Positions 16,497 through 26,203 are shown, counted from the stretch's first letter. The stretch: DNA of 32,077 bases from Rummeliibacillus suwonensis (GCF_007896435.1 NZ_VCBL01000003.1:1-32077); one strand, 5' to 3'. Numbers and translations are program-made. The notes: a model not told the origin generated them from the sequence alone.

Positions 16497-17273
16497 TTAT
16501 TTTATAGAGTTAGATACTTCTTTCTTATATCCTAATTCACAAGAAATTTCCATGCCAGCAGCTACAACCTTACTAATTAAAAAATCCATATCATCTTTCA
16601 GTAGTCTTGACTCCGCACCTGCAATGCTTAAACTCGCTAATACTTTTCCTGTATGATCAAATATAGGAGCTGCAATTTCGAAAGTTTGTTCTGCAAGTTC
16701 CGAATGGCTAATCGTGTAACCATCTTTATAGGATTGAACCAGTATTTTTTTTAATTCTTCTTTATCAGTAATTGTGCCTGAACAAAAAGATTTTAGTTTT
16801 GTTTCTTCAAGATATTTTTCCTGTTCTTTTTCAGTCAAATAAGCCAAAATAATTCTAGAACACGCCCCCACATATAATGGTGAACGTCTGCCGATTCTTG
16901 TATATAGTCTAACAGGATGATTCGTATCTAATTTTTCAATATAAACAGATTCCGTACCATCTTTACTAGAAAGGTTAACAGCTTCATCAACTTCATCTCG
17001 TAATTTTTCTAATATAGGGAAAGCAATTTTTCTCAAATCTAATCTTTCTGAAACTAATTCGCCAAACTGCAAAAAGATTAAACCAAGTTTATAAAATCCA
17101 TTATCATCTTTATTCAAAAATCCAATTACTTCAAGTGAAGAGACCATTCGATAAACAGATGTCTTTGGTAGATTGGTCAATTCTATCATTTGATTCAAAT
17201 TTAATTTCTCATATTCTAAAAATAATTTTAAAATTGTCATTGATTTTAAAACTGTTTTATTTAGGGTATCCAT
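16497..17273 (-). CDS. IclR-family transcriptional regulator
   Basis: The 258-residue protein has an N-terminal winged helix (about residues 5-65, with LNQMIELTNLPKTSVYRMV as helix-turn-helix) and a C-terminal effector domain with VYIEKLDTNHPVRLYTRIG, RRSPLYVGACSRIILAYL and the terminal AAPIFDHTGKVLASLSIAG. IclR regulators bind short symmetric sites near catabolic promoters and respond to pathway metabolites. B. subtilis has KipR, also IclR-type, beside its ycsI and pxp genes, so the pairing recurs. It probably controls the three island units through the shared palindromes. GGAG precedes the ATG by 8 nt. Confidence 0.93.
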   Translation of the reverse strand: MDTLNKTVLKSMTILKLFLEYEKLNLNQMIELTNLPKTSVYRMVSSLEVIGFLNKDDNGFYKLGLIFLQFGELVSERLDLRKIAFPILEKLRDEVDEAVNLSSKDGTESVYIEKLDTNHPVRLYTRIGRRSPLYVGACSRIILAYLTEKEQEKYLEETKLKSFCSGTITDKEELKKILVQSYKDGYTISHSELAEQTFEIAAPIFDHTGKVLASLSIAGAESRLLKDDMDFLISKVVAAGMEISCELGYKKEVSNSIK

Positions 17274-17997
17274 TCAGTAATCTCCTTAATTTATAAAACT
17301 TTTATTCTGAAATCTATATTCGTTTTTGGATCAATTAAAAGCTCAAATATTATGTAAATATATATAAAATTTGTGTTTGATACTCTTGTACTAGATGCTA
17401 AATATAGAGAACTTTTCCTCACTTTGACCCTTACATTCTAAATCATACGTTTAGAATGTAAAATATTGATCTCTTCAAAAAAATTCTTAAAAATAATAAA
17501 ATTTCGAAATTTTCTAATCTATTTGTCTTCACAAATTTCAACTTGATAAAAATGGACAATTTTGGTTGTAATAATGGATCAAACAATCTCCAATTCAAGG
17601 AAAGAAACAAAGTACTATGACTATTTTAAAACAAATGAATCTGTTTAGCATCCTATTAATTAGGTTAAATTTATGACTTCTCATTCATTCTAACTATAAT
17701 TTAATATAATAAACATCCCATTAATTTTCGTTTCTTCTTAAAAAATATTACTTATCACTTTTCTCATAAACTCAATTATCATGCAATATTGTTTTCTTTA
17801 TTTTACCAAAACGGTCTTTGTTTTTTTAGCATGGATTCAAAAATTATAAAAATCGAGATAAAGTTATTATAAAATTTTAATGCTAAATGATTGAAAATTG
17901 AAGTATATTCCTATAGTATCACGAATTTCCCCACAACTTATTAAACCACTCAAAAATCTTCTGTATCAAAAATAGTATAGATTTTTTATAAAAACAG
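17274..17997. other. Long AT-rich gene-free gap at the island edge
   Basis: I see no open frame with a ribosome binding site on either strand in this gap of more than 700 nt. The one clear structure is a perfect 12-bp inverted repeat, TTACATTCTAAA (17431-17442) and TTTAGAATGTAA (17450-17461) with a 7-nt loop and no T-run. The iclR-like promoter should lie in 17280-17400, but I cannot place it confidently. The gap may hold decayed sequence left by insertion of the island. Confidence 0.6.
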
Positions 17998-18031
17998 TTG
18001 ACGAATAAAAATAATGATGATAAAGTATAAT
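17998..18031 (+). promoter_or_regulatory. tRNA-Ser promoter candidate
   Basis: TTGACG (17998-18003) and a perfect TATAAT (18026-18031) precede the tRNA by 26 nt. The 22-nt spacing is too long for one promoter. Either TAAAGT (18021-18026) at 17-nt spacing is the -10, or the TATAAT uses a weak -35. Confidence 0.5.
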
Positions 18032-18057
18032 CTGTCAGTAAAACAGAAACGCATTTT

Positions 18058-18150
18058 GGAGGAATACCCAAGTCTGGCTGAAGGGATCGGTCTTGAAAAC
18101 CGACAGGCGGGTCAAACCGCGCGGGGGTTCGAATCCCTCTTCCTCCTCCA
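18058..18150 (+). tRNA. tRNA-Ser, anticodon TGA
   Basis: A 93-nt class II tRNA. The acceptor arms GGAGGAA and TTCCTCC pair, the anticodon loop is CTTGAAA (anticodon TGA, reading UCA and other UCN codons), there is a long variable arm, the T-loop is TTCGAAT, and CCA is encoded. The base before CCA is T, while serine tRNAs usually carry G there. In B. subtilis a tRNA-Ser follows serS directly and points the same way. Here it is about 5 kb from serS and on the opposite strand. Confidence 0.97.
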
Positions 18151-18188
18151 TTTATTTTTTAAAATCTAATATCTATTGAAATCGTATT

Positions 18189-18214
18189 CGTTGCAAAGTT
18201 GCAACGATTTTTTT
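18189..18214 (+). terminator. Terminator after tRNA-Ser
   Basis: CGTTGCAA (18189-18196) and TTGCAACG (18199-18206) form an 8-bp stem followed by ATTTTTTT, 39 nt after the tRNA. Confidence 0.88.
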
Positions 18215-18274
18215 GTGTAAATTTAAATTTTAGCACAAATCATATAATTTATTTTTATTTTATTACCTGAATTT

Positions 18275-18326
18275 CTATATAAAAGGGAGCGACCCATTCA
18301 TGATGGAATCACTCCCTTTTATATAG
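18275..18326 (-). terminator. Terminator overlapping the LOG gene stop codon
   Basis: A perfect 15-bp inverted repeat, CTATATAAAAGGGAG (18275-18289) and CTCCCTTTTATATAG (18312-18326), has a 22-nt loop. The minus-strand stop codon of the LOG gene (18319-18321) lies inside its 5' arm. The T-rich end of each arm could support termination in both directions, facing the tRNA unit as well. Confidence 0.7.
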
Positions 18327-18873
18327 TCATATTCGTTGTATTTTGTTTAATGATTTGAAGCAATTCTTCAGGATTTTGAACAATGAATATTTTCTTATAT
18401 TGCTCCTCTAGCATAAAACCCTCTTTTACCATAAATTCTAACTGTGATTTCAGTAATCGGTAGTATTCGTTTATATTGTATAGACATATTGGCTTTTGAT
18501 GTTTCCCAATTTGGGACAGTGTCACCACATCAAAAAATTCATCCATAGTTCCTGCTCCACCTGGTAAAGCAATTAAAAAATCTGCAAGCTCAAGCATTTT
18601 GCCTTTGCGTTCATGCATTGTATTGACATGATGTAACTCTGTAATATGTTCATGAGTGACTTCTTTCCATTGCAAAAATGTTGGCATGACCCCAACAACA
18701 TCTCCATTATTTGCAAGTACTGCATCCGCCACTTTTCCCATTAGTCCTTGATTAGATCCGCCATATACAATACCTATATGATGCTTAGCTAAAAAAGTGC
18801 CAAGCTCTTCTGCCTTTTCTGCATATATCGGGTTATTCCCTATTTTCGAACCACAATAAATCCCTACACGCAT
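18319..18873 (-). CDS. LOG family protein (TIGR00730 type)
   Basis: The 184-residue Rossmann-fold protein has the LOG signature PGGAGTMDE (PGGxGTxxE), preceded by GGSNQGLMG, the nucleotide-monophosphate site. Characterised members are cytokinin riboside 5'-monophosphate phosphoribohydrolases, which cleave N6-substituted AMP. In bacteria a nucleotide salvage or housekeeping role is likely, and the neighbouring dck and dgk also handle nucleotides. The frame opens at 18891, but the third Met (18873) lies 6 nt after GGAGG and matches the usual start MRVGIYCGS. Confidence 0.92.
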   Translation of the reverse strand: MRVGIYCGSKIGNNPIYAEKAEELGTFLAKHHIGIVYGGSNQGLMGKVADAVLANNGDVVGVMPTFLQWKEVTHEHITELHHVNTMHERKGKMLELADFLIALPGGAGTMDEFFDVVTLSQIGKHQKPICLYNINEYYRLLKSQLEFMVKEGFMLEEQYKKIFIVQNPEELLQIIKQNTTNMTI

Positions 18874-18953
18874 AATATCCTCCATATCCATTTAATTCTC
18901 CATAGTTATCCTAATACTAATGAATGCAATGACAATAATAGATTTCCCAATCT

Positions 18954-18983
18954 ATAGGACATATAAATACTAATATGTCCTAT
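18954..18983. repeat. Inverted repeat between dck and the LOG gene
   Basis: A perfect 11-bp inverted repeat, ATAGGACATAT and ATATGTCCTAT around an 8-nt loop, has no adjacent T-run. It could be an operator or a weak transcript end in the 238-nt gap between the LOG gene and dck. Nothing else is recognisable in that gap. Confidence 0.45.
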
Positions 18984-19111
18984 CACTTGAATATTATTTA
19001 GTGCTGAATATTAAATGTATATGACTACCGATAACATCATTAGAACAACCAAAGATACTCGATCGTATATAGGAAATAGCCTTTCACACAAAAATACTGC
19101 TTCTTACTATT

Positions 19112-19783
19112 TTATCTTCGGCTTAACTGAGATTTTTGTTTCATAAAATGACCGATTTGTTTTAAAATATCTTCAATTGCCTCAGGATTCTCCAGTAAAT
19201 CATAGTCATTTATATTTAAACGAAAAACTGGGCAGGCATTGAAATGATTGATCCACTCTTCATAGCGCTTATGCATTTCATACCAATATTCTTTATCTAT
19301 TTGTTGTTCCATTGAACGCCCACGTTCTGCAATGCGACCAATTATATCCTCAGCTGGACCTTCCAGATAAATCAGTAAATCTGGATGTGGAAAATAGGGT
19401 GTCATGACCATTGCATCGAATAAATTTGTATAAGTTTCATAATCAATAGCACTCATTGTTCCTTTATCGTAATGCATTTTAGCAAAAATACCTGTATCCT
19501 CATAAATAGAACGATCTTGGATAAAGCCTCCACCATATTCAAAAATACGTTTTTGTTCCTTAAAACGTTCAGCAAGAAAATAAATTTGCAAGTGAAAGCT
19601 CCATTTACTAAAATCATCATAGAATTTATCTAAATACGGATTTGCATCTACTTTCTCAAATGATGTACGAAAGTTTAATGCTTTTGCTAGCGCATTGGTC
19701 ATTGTAGATTTTCCTACACCCACTGTTCCTGCAATGGTGATAATAGCATTTGATGGAATGCCATATTTTTCTCTTAAATTCAT
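19112..19783 (-). CDS. dck: Deoxyadenosine/deoxycytidine kinase
   Basis: The 223-residue deoxynucleoside kinase has a P-loop GTVGVGKST (18-26), the substrate-contact stretch ANPYLDKFYDDFSKWSF, the QDRSIYEDTGIF motif (DRS) and a LID arginine region IIGRIAERGR. It phosphorylates deoxycytidine and deoxyadenosine for salvage. Its start overlaps the dgk stop by 4 nt, so the two are one operon, as in B. subtilis. Confidence 0.94.
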   Translation of the reverse strand: MNLREKYGIPSNAIITIAGTVGVGKSTMTNALAKALNFRTSFEKVDANPYLDKFYDDFSKWSFHLQIYFLAERFKEQKRIFEYGGGFIQDRSIYEDTGIFAKMHYDKGTMSAIDYETYTNLFDAMVMTPYFPHPDLLIYLEGPAEDIIGRIAERGRSMEQQIDKEYWYEMHKRYEEWINHFNACPVFRLNINDYDLLENPEAIEDILKQIGHFMKQKSQLSRR

Positions 19784-20418
19784 GCCTTAAAGCCCCTTTT
19801 TTCTAACGTTTCTTCTACTGCATACAAGACTTTCTGTAAATCTGTTGCGCGATGTACAAAGTCTAACTCATCACCATTAATATGAATAACAGGAATATCT
19901 GGATTTTTGTCTTCAAAAACATGAATGAATTCATGATAATCTGCCACTAATTGTTCTATATAACTTTTAGAGATGGCTTTTTCAAATTCCCGACCTCTCA
20001 TCGTGATCCTCTTCATCAATGTATCTACACTTGCATATAAATAAACGACTATATTAGGTCTAATCATATCCTTGGTTAAAATCTGATAAATTTCTACGTA
20101 TTTATAAAACTCTGATGGCTGTAATGTACGTTTAGCAAAAATCAAGTTTTTAAAGATGTGATAATCAGCTACTACTGGTTGGTCATTAGCTAACATATTT
20201 CTTTCAATATCGTTTAATTGTTTATAACGATTGCATAAGAAGAACATTTCTGTTTGGAAACTCCATTCATCGATATCTTCATAAAACTTATCCAAAAATG
20301 GGTTTTCATCTACAATTTCCTTCAATAAATGCAAATCAAAAGTTTCGGAAATTATTTTAGAAAGCGACGTTTTTCCAGCACCAATAGGTCCTTCTATTGT
20401 CATAAACGGAACAGGCAT
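19780..20418 (-). CDS. dgk: Deoxyguanosine kinase
   Basis: The 212-residue paralogue of the adjacent dck has a P-loop GPIGAGKTS (10-18), ENPFLDKFYEDIDEWSFQTE, the ADYHIFKNLIFA motif in place of DRS, and MRGREFEKAI as the LID region. ADYHIFKN matches B. subtilis Dgk (ADYHIYKN), which separates it from Dck. It salvages purine deoxynucleosides. A GAGGGGGAA ribosome-binding site precedes the ATG. In the 20419-20661 gap I see no gene. Confidence 0.93.
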   Translation of the reverse strand: MPVPFMTIEGPIGAGKTSLSKIISETFDLHLLKEIVDENPFLDKFYEDIDEWSFQTEMFFLCNRYKQLNDIERNMLANDQPVVADYHIFKNLIFAKRTLQPSEFYKYVEIYQILTKDMIRPNIVVYLYASVDTLMKRITMRGREFEKAISKSYIEQLVADYHEFIHVFEDKNPDIPVIHINGDELDFVHRATDLQKVLYAVEETLEKRGFKA

Positions 20419-20661
20419 CAGAAGTTTCCCCCTCGTTTATTTTTAATCAATGACTATAATTCTATCACAGTAGAAAAGTGATAGACAGCAGAAAAACCTT
20501 TCGATGATTAGCACTTCTATAACGACAGCATCTATCAAAAAATTTGTTCTAAAAGGAAACTTTCGTGAGCAATTGATTCCAACCTATACATAAATTGCTT
20601 TTCGTTCCGAGTGGAGAGCTACAAACGCTAATAATGATTTTTCCCATATTTTTCTCCACAA

Positions 20662-20695
20662 AAACAAAAAGCCTTGATGATAACTTATCAAGACT
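20662..20695 (-). terminator. Terminator of the SleL-like gene
   Basis: On the minus strand a 9-bp stem (20687-20695 with 20670-20678, one wobble) is followed by TTTTTGTTTTTG, 17 nt after the stop codon. Confidence 0.85.
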
Positions 20696-20711
20696 CTTTC
20701 ATACTTTAAAA

Positions 20712-21857
20712 TTATAGGATATGTTCCACATGAAACATTTGTTGTAAGAGTGCCCAATTTTGTGGGAATGAAAAACCCAGATGCCAGTAAGCAATACCCT
20801 TTAAGCCTAATTCTTGTATCAATTTAAATTTTGCTTCAATTGATCTTGCATCTTCAAACCAAACAACATGTTCAACACCATCTTTCCAATAATGAAAATA
20901 TGGAGCTTGCGCAATTTCATCGTATGAGATCGCAGCATTATTTTGTTTAGCAAGTTCGATCGCATATTGCGGGCTAACTCCGATTGCATTGGGGTTACTT
21001 TCTTTGTAGGGCAATCTCCAATCATAGCCGTATAAGTTTTGTCCCATCATGACCTTTGAAGCTGGTATCTCCGTAATCGCATATTCCAATACTTGCCTTA
21101 CTGGGCCAATTGGTGATACAGCCATTGGCGGACCACCACTATATCCCCATTCATATGTCATCACCACAACAAAGTCTACAGCTTCTCCAATGCCTTTATA
21201 ATCATGCCCTTCATACCATTTTCCAGGTTGGTCGGCACTTGTTTTCGGAGCAAGTGCCGCGGATACTGTTAAGCCTTCTGGATGCGCCTTTGAAACCAGT
21301 TTCTTTAAAAACTCTACATACCGCTCTTTATCTTCTGGAGGCAAATATTCAAAATCCACATGAATATCCTTTGCCCCATGTTTTTTTGCCTCTTGTATAG
21401 CTGCTCCGATAATTAAATCTTGCAGATTGGCATCCATAAAAATTTCGTGCGCTAGCGTATCACTAAAAGCACCATTTTCAATATTCGTCAATACAACTGC
21501 GGAAGCCGTTCTATTTGCTGTTGCTATTTCTCCTAAATCTCCCCAATTGAGAGGGGTCAATGTCCCATCCCTTTTTACTTCATATGCAAACGGCATCATA
21601 TAAGTAAGCAAGGGAGCTCTTTTGGTTAATTCTTGAGAAAGACGTGGCGGCACATTATCTGTATACCATTCTGCATATGCGTTAGTACTGATTGTTGGGC
21701 GATTTGGATTTGGCGTTTCAGGTAAAACAAGCGTTTGTCCTACAACTAATACATCTGGATTTAACAGTTCATTTAGTGCGACAATGGTTGCACTTGTTGT
21801 ATGATGATCTCTTGCAATTTTATATAAACTATCTCCTTGTTTTACAACATATATCAA
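20712..21857 (-). CDS. LysM/GH18 spore cortex-lytic glycosidase, SleL/YaaH-like
   Basis: The 381-residue protein has one LysM domain at residues 1-46 (YVVKQGDSLYKIA) and a GH18 catalytic domain from about residue 60. The catalytic motif is DIHVDFEYLP, with Asp168 and Glu170 as the DxE pair. SleL/YaaH enzymes are N-acetylglucosaminidases that degrade spore cortex fragments during germination. They usually carry two LysM domains (about 430 residues), so this one is a shorter, single-LysM form. There is no signal peptide, as expected for a protein made in the mother cell. The start is TTG (21857) with AGGAGG in front; the overlapping ATG is out of frame. Sporulation promoters were not identified. 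Confidence 0.92.
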   Translation of the reverse strand: MIYVVKQGDSLYKIARDHHTTSATIVALNELLNPDVLVVGQTLVLPETPNPNRPTISTNAYAEWYTDNVPPRLSQELTKRAPLLTYMMPFAYEVKRDGTLTPLNWGDLGEIATANRTASAVVLTNIENGAFSDTLAHEIFMDANLQDLIIGAAIQEAKKHGAKDIHVDFEYLPPEDKERYVEFLKKLVSKAHPEGLTVSAALAPKTSADQPGKWYEGHDYKGIGEAVDFVVVMTYEWGYSGGPPMAVSPIGPVRQVLEYAITEIPASKVMMGQNLYGYDWRLPYKESNPNAIGVSPQYAIELAKQNNAAISYDEIAQAPYFHYWKDGVEHVVWFEDARSIEAKFKLIQELGLKGIAYWHLGFSFPQNWALLQQMFHVEHIL

Positions 21858-21946
21858 AGAAATCCTCCTCTATTTCTTCATGATGACTAATCATATGCTG
21901 TTAACTTGTAAATCATGCTAAACTATTTGACAAGGAGAGTGTCTAA

Positions 21947-22441
<495 letters not shown>

Positions 22442-22457
22442 TTTAAAAAATATATAT

Positions 22458-22556
22458 CAGGCGTGTTGATTATCTACACGAAATATAGTTTAATTGCTGA
22501 TTTTTTACGTTTATGCTGCCACATTTATTCTGATTTCTCCCTAATCAACACGCCTG
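22458..22556. repeat. 99-nt unit with 15-bp inverted repeat ends
   Basis: CAGGCGTGTTGATTA (22458-22472) and its exact complement TAATCAACACGCCTG (22542-22556) bracket 69 nt that hold no gene. The left arm can also form a local hairpin, CGTGT with ACACG (22475-22480 region). On the minus strand a T-rich stretch follows, so it might end transcripts converging on tadA. It could equally be a miniature element. From 22557 to 22741 nothing else is recognisable. Confidence 0.6.
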
Positions 22557-22741
22557 TAAAAATACAGGAACCTTCTTTCATAGAACAAAAGAACAAATCA
22601 TATGAGATGAGAAAAAAATACATTTTTGTACATTTAACCATAAAAAAATACTAAGCTTACCAAAAATCATTTAGCTGCATACAGTCCTTTGCTTTTTCGT
22701 ATGATTAAGATAAAATTCTATTCTATGTCCAACCTCGTTAA

Positions 22742-22951
22742 ATAAAGTGAAGCTTCCATCATTGGGGGTTTTCTTCATCCCCCAATGAACTAGAGGAACT
22801 CAGGTTAAAAGCGCCACGTCCTGTGCCACCTGAGAGACCACCATCTTGTTGGTTCAAACTAATCGGACGAATGCGGCAGTTCATCCCCCATCTTTCTTTC
22901 TCTTTTCCCTCTAAATCTTGAAATGGGGGTCTTACTGCCCGTTAAAGCGGG
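22742..22951 (-). mobile_element. Structured repeat, copy A (IS200/IS605-like non-autonomous element or ncRNA)
   Basis: About 205 nt, clearly homologous to 27631-27832. On the plus strand it has hairpin 1 (22759-22788, TCATTGGGGG/CCCCCAATGA), a CTCAGGT/ACCTGAG stem, the shared AAAAGCGCCACGTCCTGTG block, a degenerate GACC...GGTTC hairpin and a closing GGCAGT/ACTGCC stem with CCCCCAT/ATGGGGG. ATAAA flanks both ends. On the minus strand the copy begins after TTTTTTTAT with a CCCG-CTTTAA-CGGG hairpin, as expected for an IS200/IS605 left end after its target. There is no transposase or TnpB gene inside. Confidence 0.6.
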
Positions 22952-22994
22952 ATAAAAAAAGACTATCATAAGATGATTCGCTTATGATAGTCTT
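22952..22994 (-). terminator. serS terminator
   Basis: On the minus strand a perfect 14-bp stem (22981-22994 with 22959-22972) around an 8-nt loop is followed by TTTTTTT, 16 nt after the serS stop. Repeat copy A begins directly after its T-run. Confidence 0.92.
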
Positions 22995-23010
22995 AGCCTT
23001 TTCTTGCCTA

Positions 23011-24297
23011 TTATTTAGCAGGGGCTTGAATCACTTCAACGCCGCCCATATACGGTACTAATACTTGAGGAATTTTCACGCTTCCATCAGCTTGTTGATA
23101 ATTTTCTAAAATAGCAGCTACAGTACGACCGATAGCAAGACCTGATCCATTTAATGTGTGTACATACTCAGGTTTTGCACCCGGTTCACGGCGGAAACGA
23201 ATATTCGCGCGACGAGCTTGGAAATCTTCAAAGTTAGAACAAGAAGAAATTTCTCGATACATATTTTGCGCTGGGATCCAAACTTCTAAATCATATTTCT
23301 TAGCTGCTGTAAATCCAAGATCTGCTGTACACATTTTGATCTTGCGATAAGGTAAGTTTAATAATTGAAGGACCTCTTCAGCATGTCCCGTTAGTTTTTC
23401 TAATTCATCATAAGAATCTTCCGGTTTTACAAAACGTACTAACTCTACTTTATTAAATTGATGTTGACGGATTAACCCACGTGTATCGCGCCCTGCAGAA
23501 CCTGCTTCTGAACGGAAACATGCACTAAATGCCGTAAAAGCTTGAGGTAGTTTTGCTCCATCAATTATTTCGTCACGATAATAGTTTGTTACTGGTACTT
23601 CAGCAGTTGGGATTAAAAAATAATCTGGTTTTTCAACTAAAAATGCATCTTCCGCAAATTTTGGAAGTTGACCAGTACCCGTTAAGCTAGCGCGGTTTGC
23701 CATGTATGGAGGAAGCATTTCTTCGTAGCCGTGTTTGTCAGCGTGCAAATCCATCATAAAGTTCCAAAGTGCACGTTCAAGACGGGCGCCTAAACCATGA
23801 TAAAAGACAAATCGGCTACCAGTCACTTTACCAGCACGTTCAAAATCAATAATGTCAAGATCTGTGCCAAGATCCCAATGTGGTTTAATATCAAAGTCAA
23901 ATGTTGGAACTTCTCCCCATTTGTATACTTCTTCGTTGTCATCTTCTGAATCTCCAACAGGGACGCTTTCATGTGGGATATTTGGTAAACGCATCATCAT
24001 ATCCTTGAATTTAGCTTCAACATCATTTAACTCAGTATCTAGTTGTTTGATCTCATCGCCAACTTCACGCATATGAGCGATTTCTGCATCTGCATTTTCC
24101 TTATTTCTTTTCTTTTGGGCAATTGCTTCAGAAGCTTTGTTACGTTCTGCCTTCAATACTTCCGTTTTAGCAATCAAATCACGGCGTTGTTGATCCCATT
24201 CTTCAAAGTGATCAATTGTGCCAAGATCTTCATTACGATGTGCGAGTTTTTCTTTTATTTCTGTAAAGTTTGCACGGACACGTTTAATGTCTAACAT
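23011..24297 (-). CDS. serS: Seryl-tRNA synthetase
   Basis: The 428-residue class II synthetase has an N-terminal coiled-coil arm (about residues 28-100, rich in K, E and A) that grips the long variable arm of tRNA-Ser. The class II core has motif 2 [20 protein letters not shown] and motif 3 [17 protein letters not shown], with [13 protein letters not shown] binding serine. The frame opens at TTG 24303, but the ATG at 24297 is 8 nt from GGAGG and matches MLDIKRVR of the family. It is regulated by the T-box just upstream. Confidence 0.97.
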   Translation of the reverse strand: MLDIKRVRANFTEIKEKLAHRNEDLGTIDHFEEWDQQRRDLIAKTEVLKAERNKASEAIAQKKRNKENADAEIAHMREVGDEIKQLDTELNDVEAKFKDMMMRLPNIPHESVPVGDSEDDNEEVYKWGEVPTFDFDIKPHWDLGTDLDIIDFERAGKVTGSRFVFYHGLGARLERALWNFMMDLHADKHGYEEMLPPYMANRASLTGTGQLPKFAEDAFLVEKPDYFLIPTAEVPVTNYYRDEIIDGAKLPQAFTAFSACFRSEAGSAGRDTRGLIRQHQFNKVELVRFVKPEDSYDELEKLTGHAEEVLQLLNLPYRKIKMCTADLGFTAAKKYDLEVWIPAQNMYREISSCSNFEDFQARRANIRFRREPGAKPEYVHTLNGSGLAIGRTVAAILENYQQADGSVKIPQVLVPYMGGVEVIQAPAK

Positions 24298-24365
24298 AAT
24301 CAATTCCTCCGATTGTATATTCGATTTTAGAAAAGTAGTTTCTTATTAAAATAGGAAAGTAGACG

Positions 24366-24600
24366 CAAAAAAACTCTCATCCCCTTAAAAGGGACGAGAG
24401 CATACCCGCGTTACCACCCTAATTGAATAGACAATTGTCTAATCCACTTGTTTCATAACGGCTTTAAAAACCGGCTCCAACTTACTATACGTTCAGCTGA
24501 GCAACTCCAGGACGGATTCACAAGCGTCTTTATCGCCTTCCACCAACCGACGACTCTCTAAAAAAAACGTATTTGCTACTACTTCCTATCATCGTGTTAA
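24366..24600 (-). promoter_or_regulatory. T-box riboswitch leader of serS
   Basis: On the minus strand it contains the T-box core AGGGTGGTAACGCGGG (24420-24405) and a terminator stem (24374-24400) followed by TTTTTTT. The stem I region has GAATCC (around 24514-24519), whose TCC (24516-24514) is a serine codon and the likely specifier. Uncharged tRNA-Ser would stabilise the antiterminator and allow serS transcription. It is preceded by AACACGATGATAGG near 24600, the probable 5' end. Confidence 0.93.
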
Positions 24601-24637
24601 ATTATAAGTTATCCTTACTTTACAATACATTCTGGAG

Positions 24638-25225
24638 TTACGCAAGTATTGAGCGCTTACTTTCCTTCACCATATGAACAAAATATCCCATAATACGAGT
24701 ATCTTCTGTTAGTTCTGGATGAAAAGAACATCCTAGGAATTGACCATCTCGTGCAAGTACTATTCGCCCATCATACTTGCCTAAAACATCTACATTTTCA
24801 CCAACATTTACAATATGAGGTGCACGGATAAAAACTGCTGGAAAATTAGAACCAATATCCTTTAAATCGAGCAATGCTTCAAAGCTATCGATTTGTCGTC
24901 CAAACGAGTTTCGTTTCACTTCTATATCCATCACACCAATATGAGGTTCACCATCAACAAGCTTCTTTGCAAGGAGAATTAATCCTGCACATGTTCCAAA
25001 CATCGGTTTACCAGTTGAAGCAAAAATACGCAACGCCTGCATCATATCATATCGGTCAATTAGCTTTCGCATTGTTGTGCTTTCCCCACCAGGCAGAATT
25101 AGACCATCTAAGTCTTGTAATTCATCCTTATGTTTCACTGATACAGCTTTTGCCCCTACTGCTTCTATTGCCTTTATATGCTCACGAACAGCTCCCTGTA
25201 ATGCCAAGACACCGATTCTTACCAT
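24638..25225 (-). CDS. pdxT: Pyridoxal 5'-phosphate synthase glutaminase subunit
   Basis: The 195-residue class I glutamine amidotransferase has the triad Cys79 ([11 protein letters not shown]), His169 and Glu171 (FHPELTED), and the PGGEST loop (45-50). It feeds ammonia to PdxS in the 24-mer PLP synthase. It starts 1 nt after the pdxS stop, so the two are coupled. PLP is the cofactor of the PdxR-like regulator, the aminotransferase and the fold-type II enzyme in this window. Confidence 0.97.
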   Translation of the reverse strand: MVRIGVLALQGAVREHIKAIEAVGAKAVSVKHKDELQDLDGLILPGGESTTMRKLIDRYDMMQALRIFASTGKPMFGTCAGLILLAKKLVDGEPHIGVMDIEVKRNSFGRQIDSFEALLDLKDIGSNFPAVFIRAPHIVNVGENVDVLGKYDGRIVLARDGQFLGCSFHPELTEDTRIMGYFVHMVKESKRSILA

Positions 25226-25226
25226 A

Positions 25227-26114
<888 letters not shown>

Positions 26115-26159
26115 TTCTTTCCCTCCTAAAAACTAGTATGATGTTAGTATAAAGAAAAT

Positions 26160-26203
26160 TGACCATATAAAAAGATTCAGTTATTCACTTTTTTGGATGG
26201 TCA
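26160..26203. promoter_or_regulatory. Candidate PdxR operator between pdxS and pdxR
   Basis: A 7-bp inverted repeat, TGACCAT (26160-26166) and ATGGTCA (26197-26203), lies in the 104-nt divergent gap. TTGACC (26159-26164) may double as a -35 box for the rightward gene. MocR-type PdxR proteins bind repeats in such gaps and respond to PLP, so this is a good candidate site. Exact promoters could not be assigned. Confidence 0.5.

Noticed and set aside
4270-17273. Ectoine/hydroxyectoine catabolic cluster (TRAP transporter plus EutB-like enzyme)
   Set aside because: The ectoine hydrolase, deacetylase and cyclodeaminase genes that define those clusters are absent, while 5-oxoprolinase genes are present.
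22463-22654. A 63-codon plus-strand frame after tadA
   Set aside because: No ribosome binding site, low-complexity AT-rich composition, and it overlaps the 15-bp inverted repeat unit.
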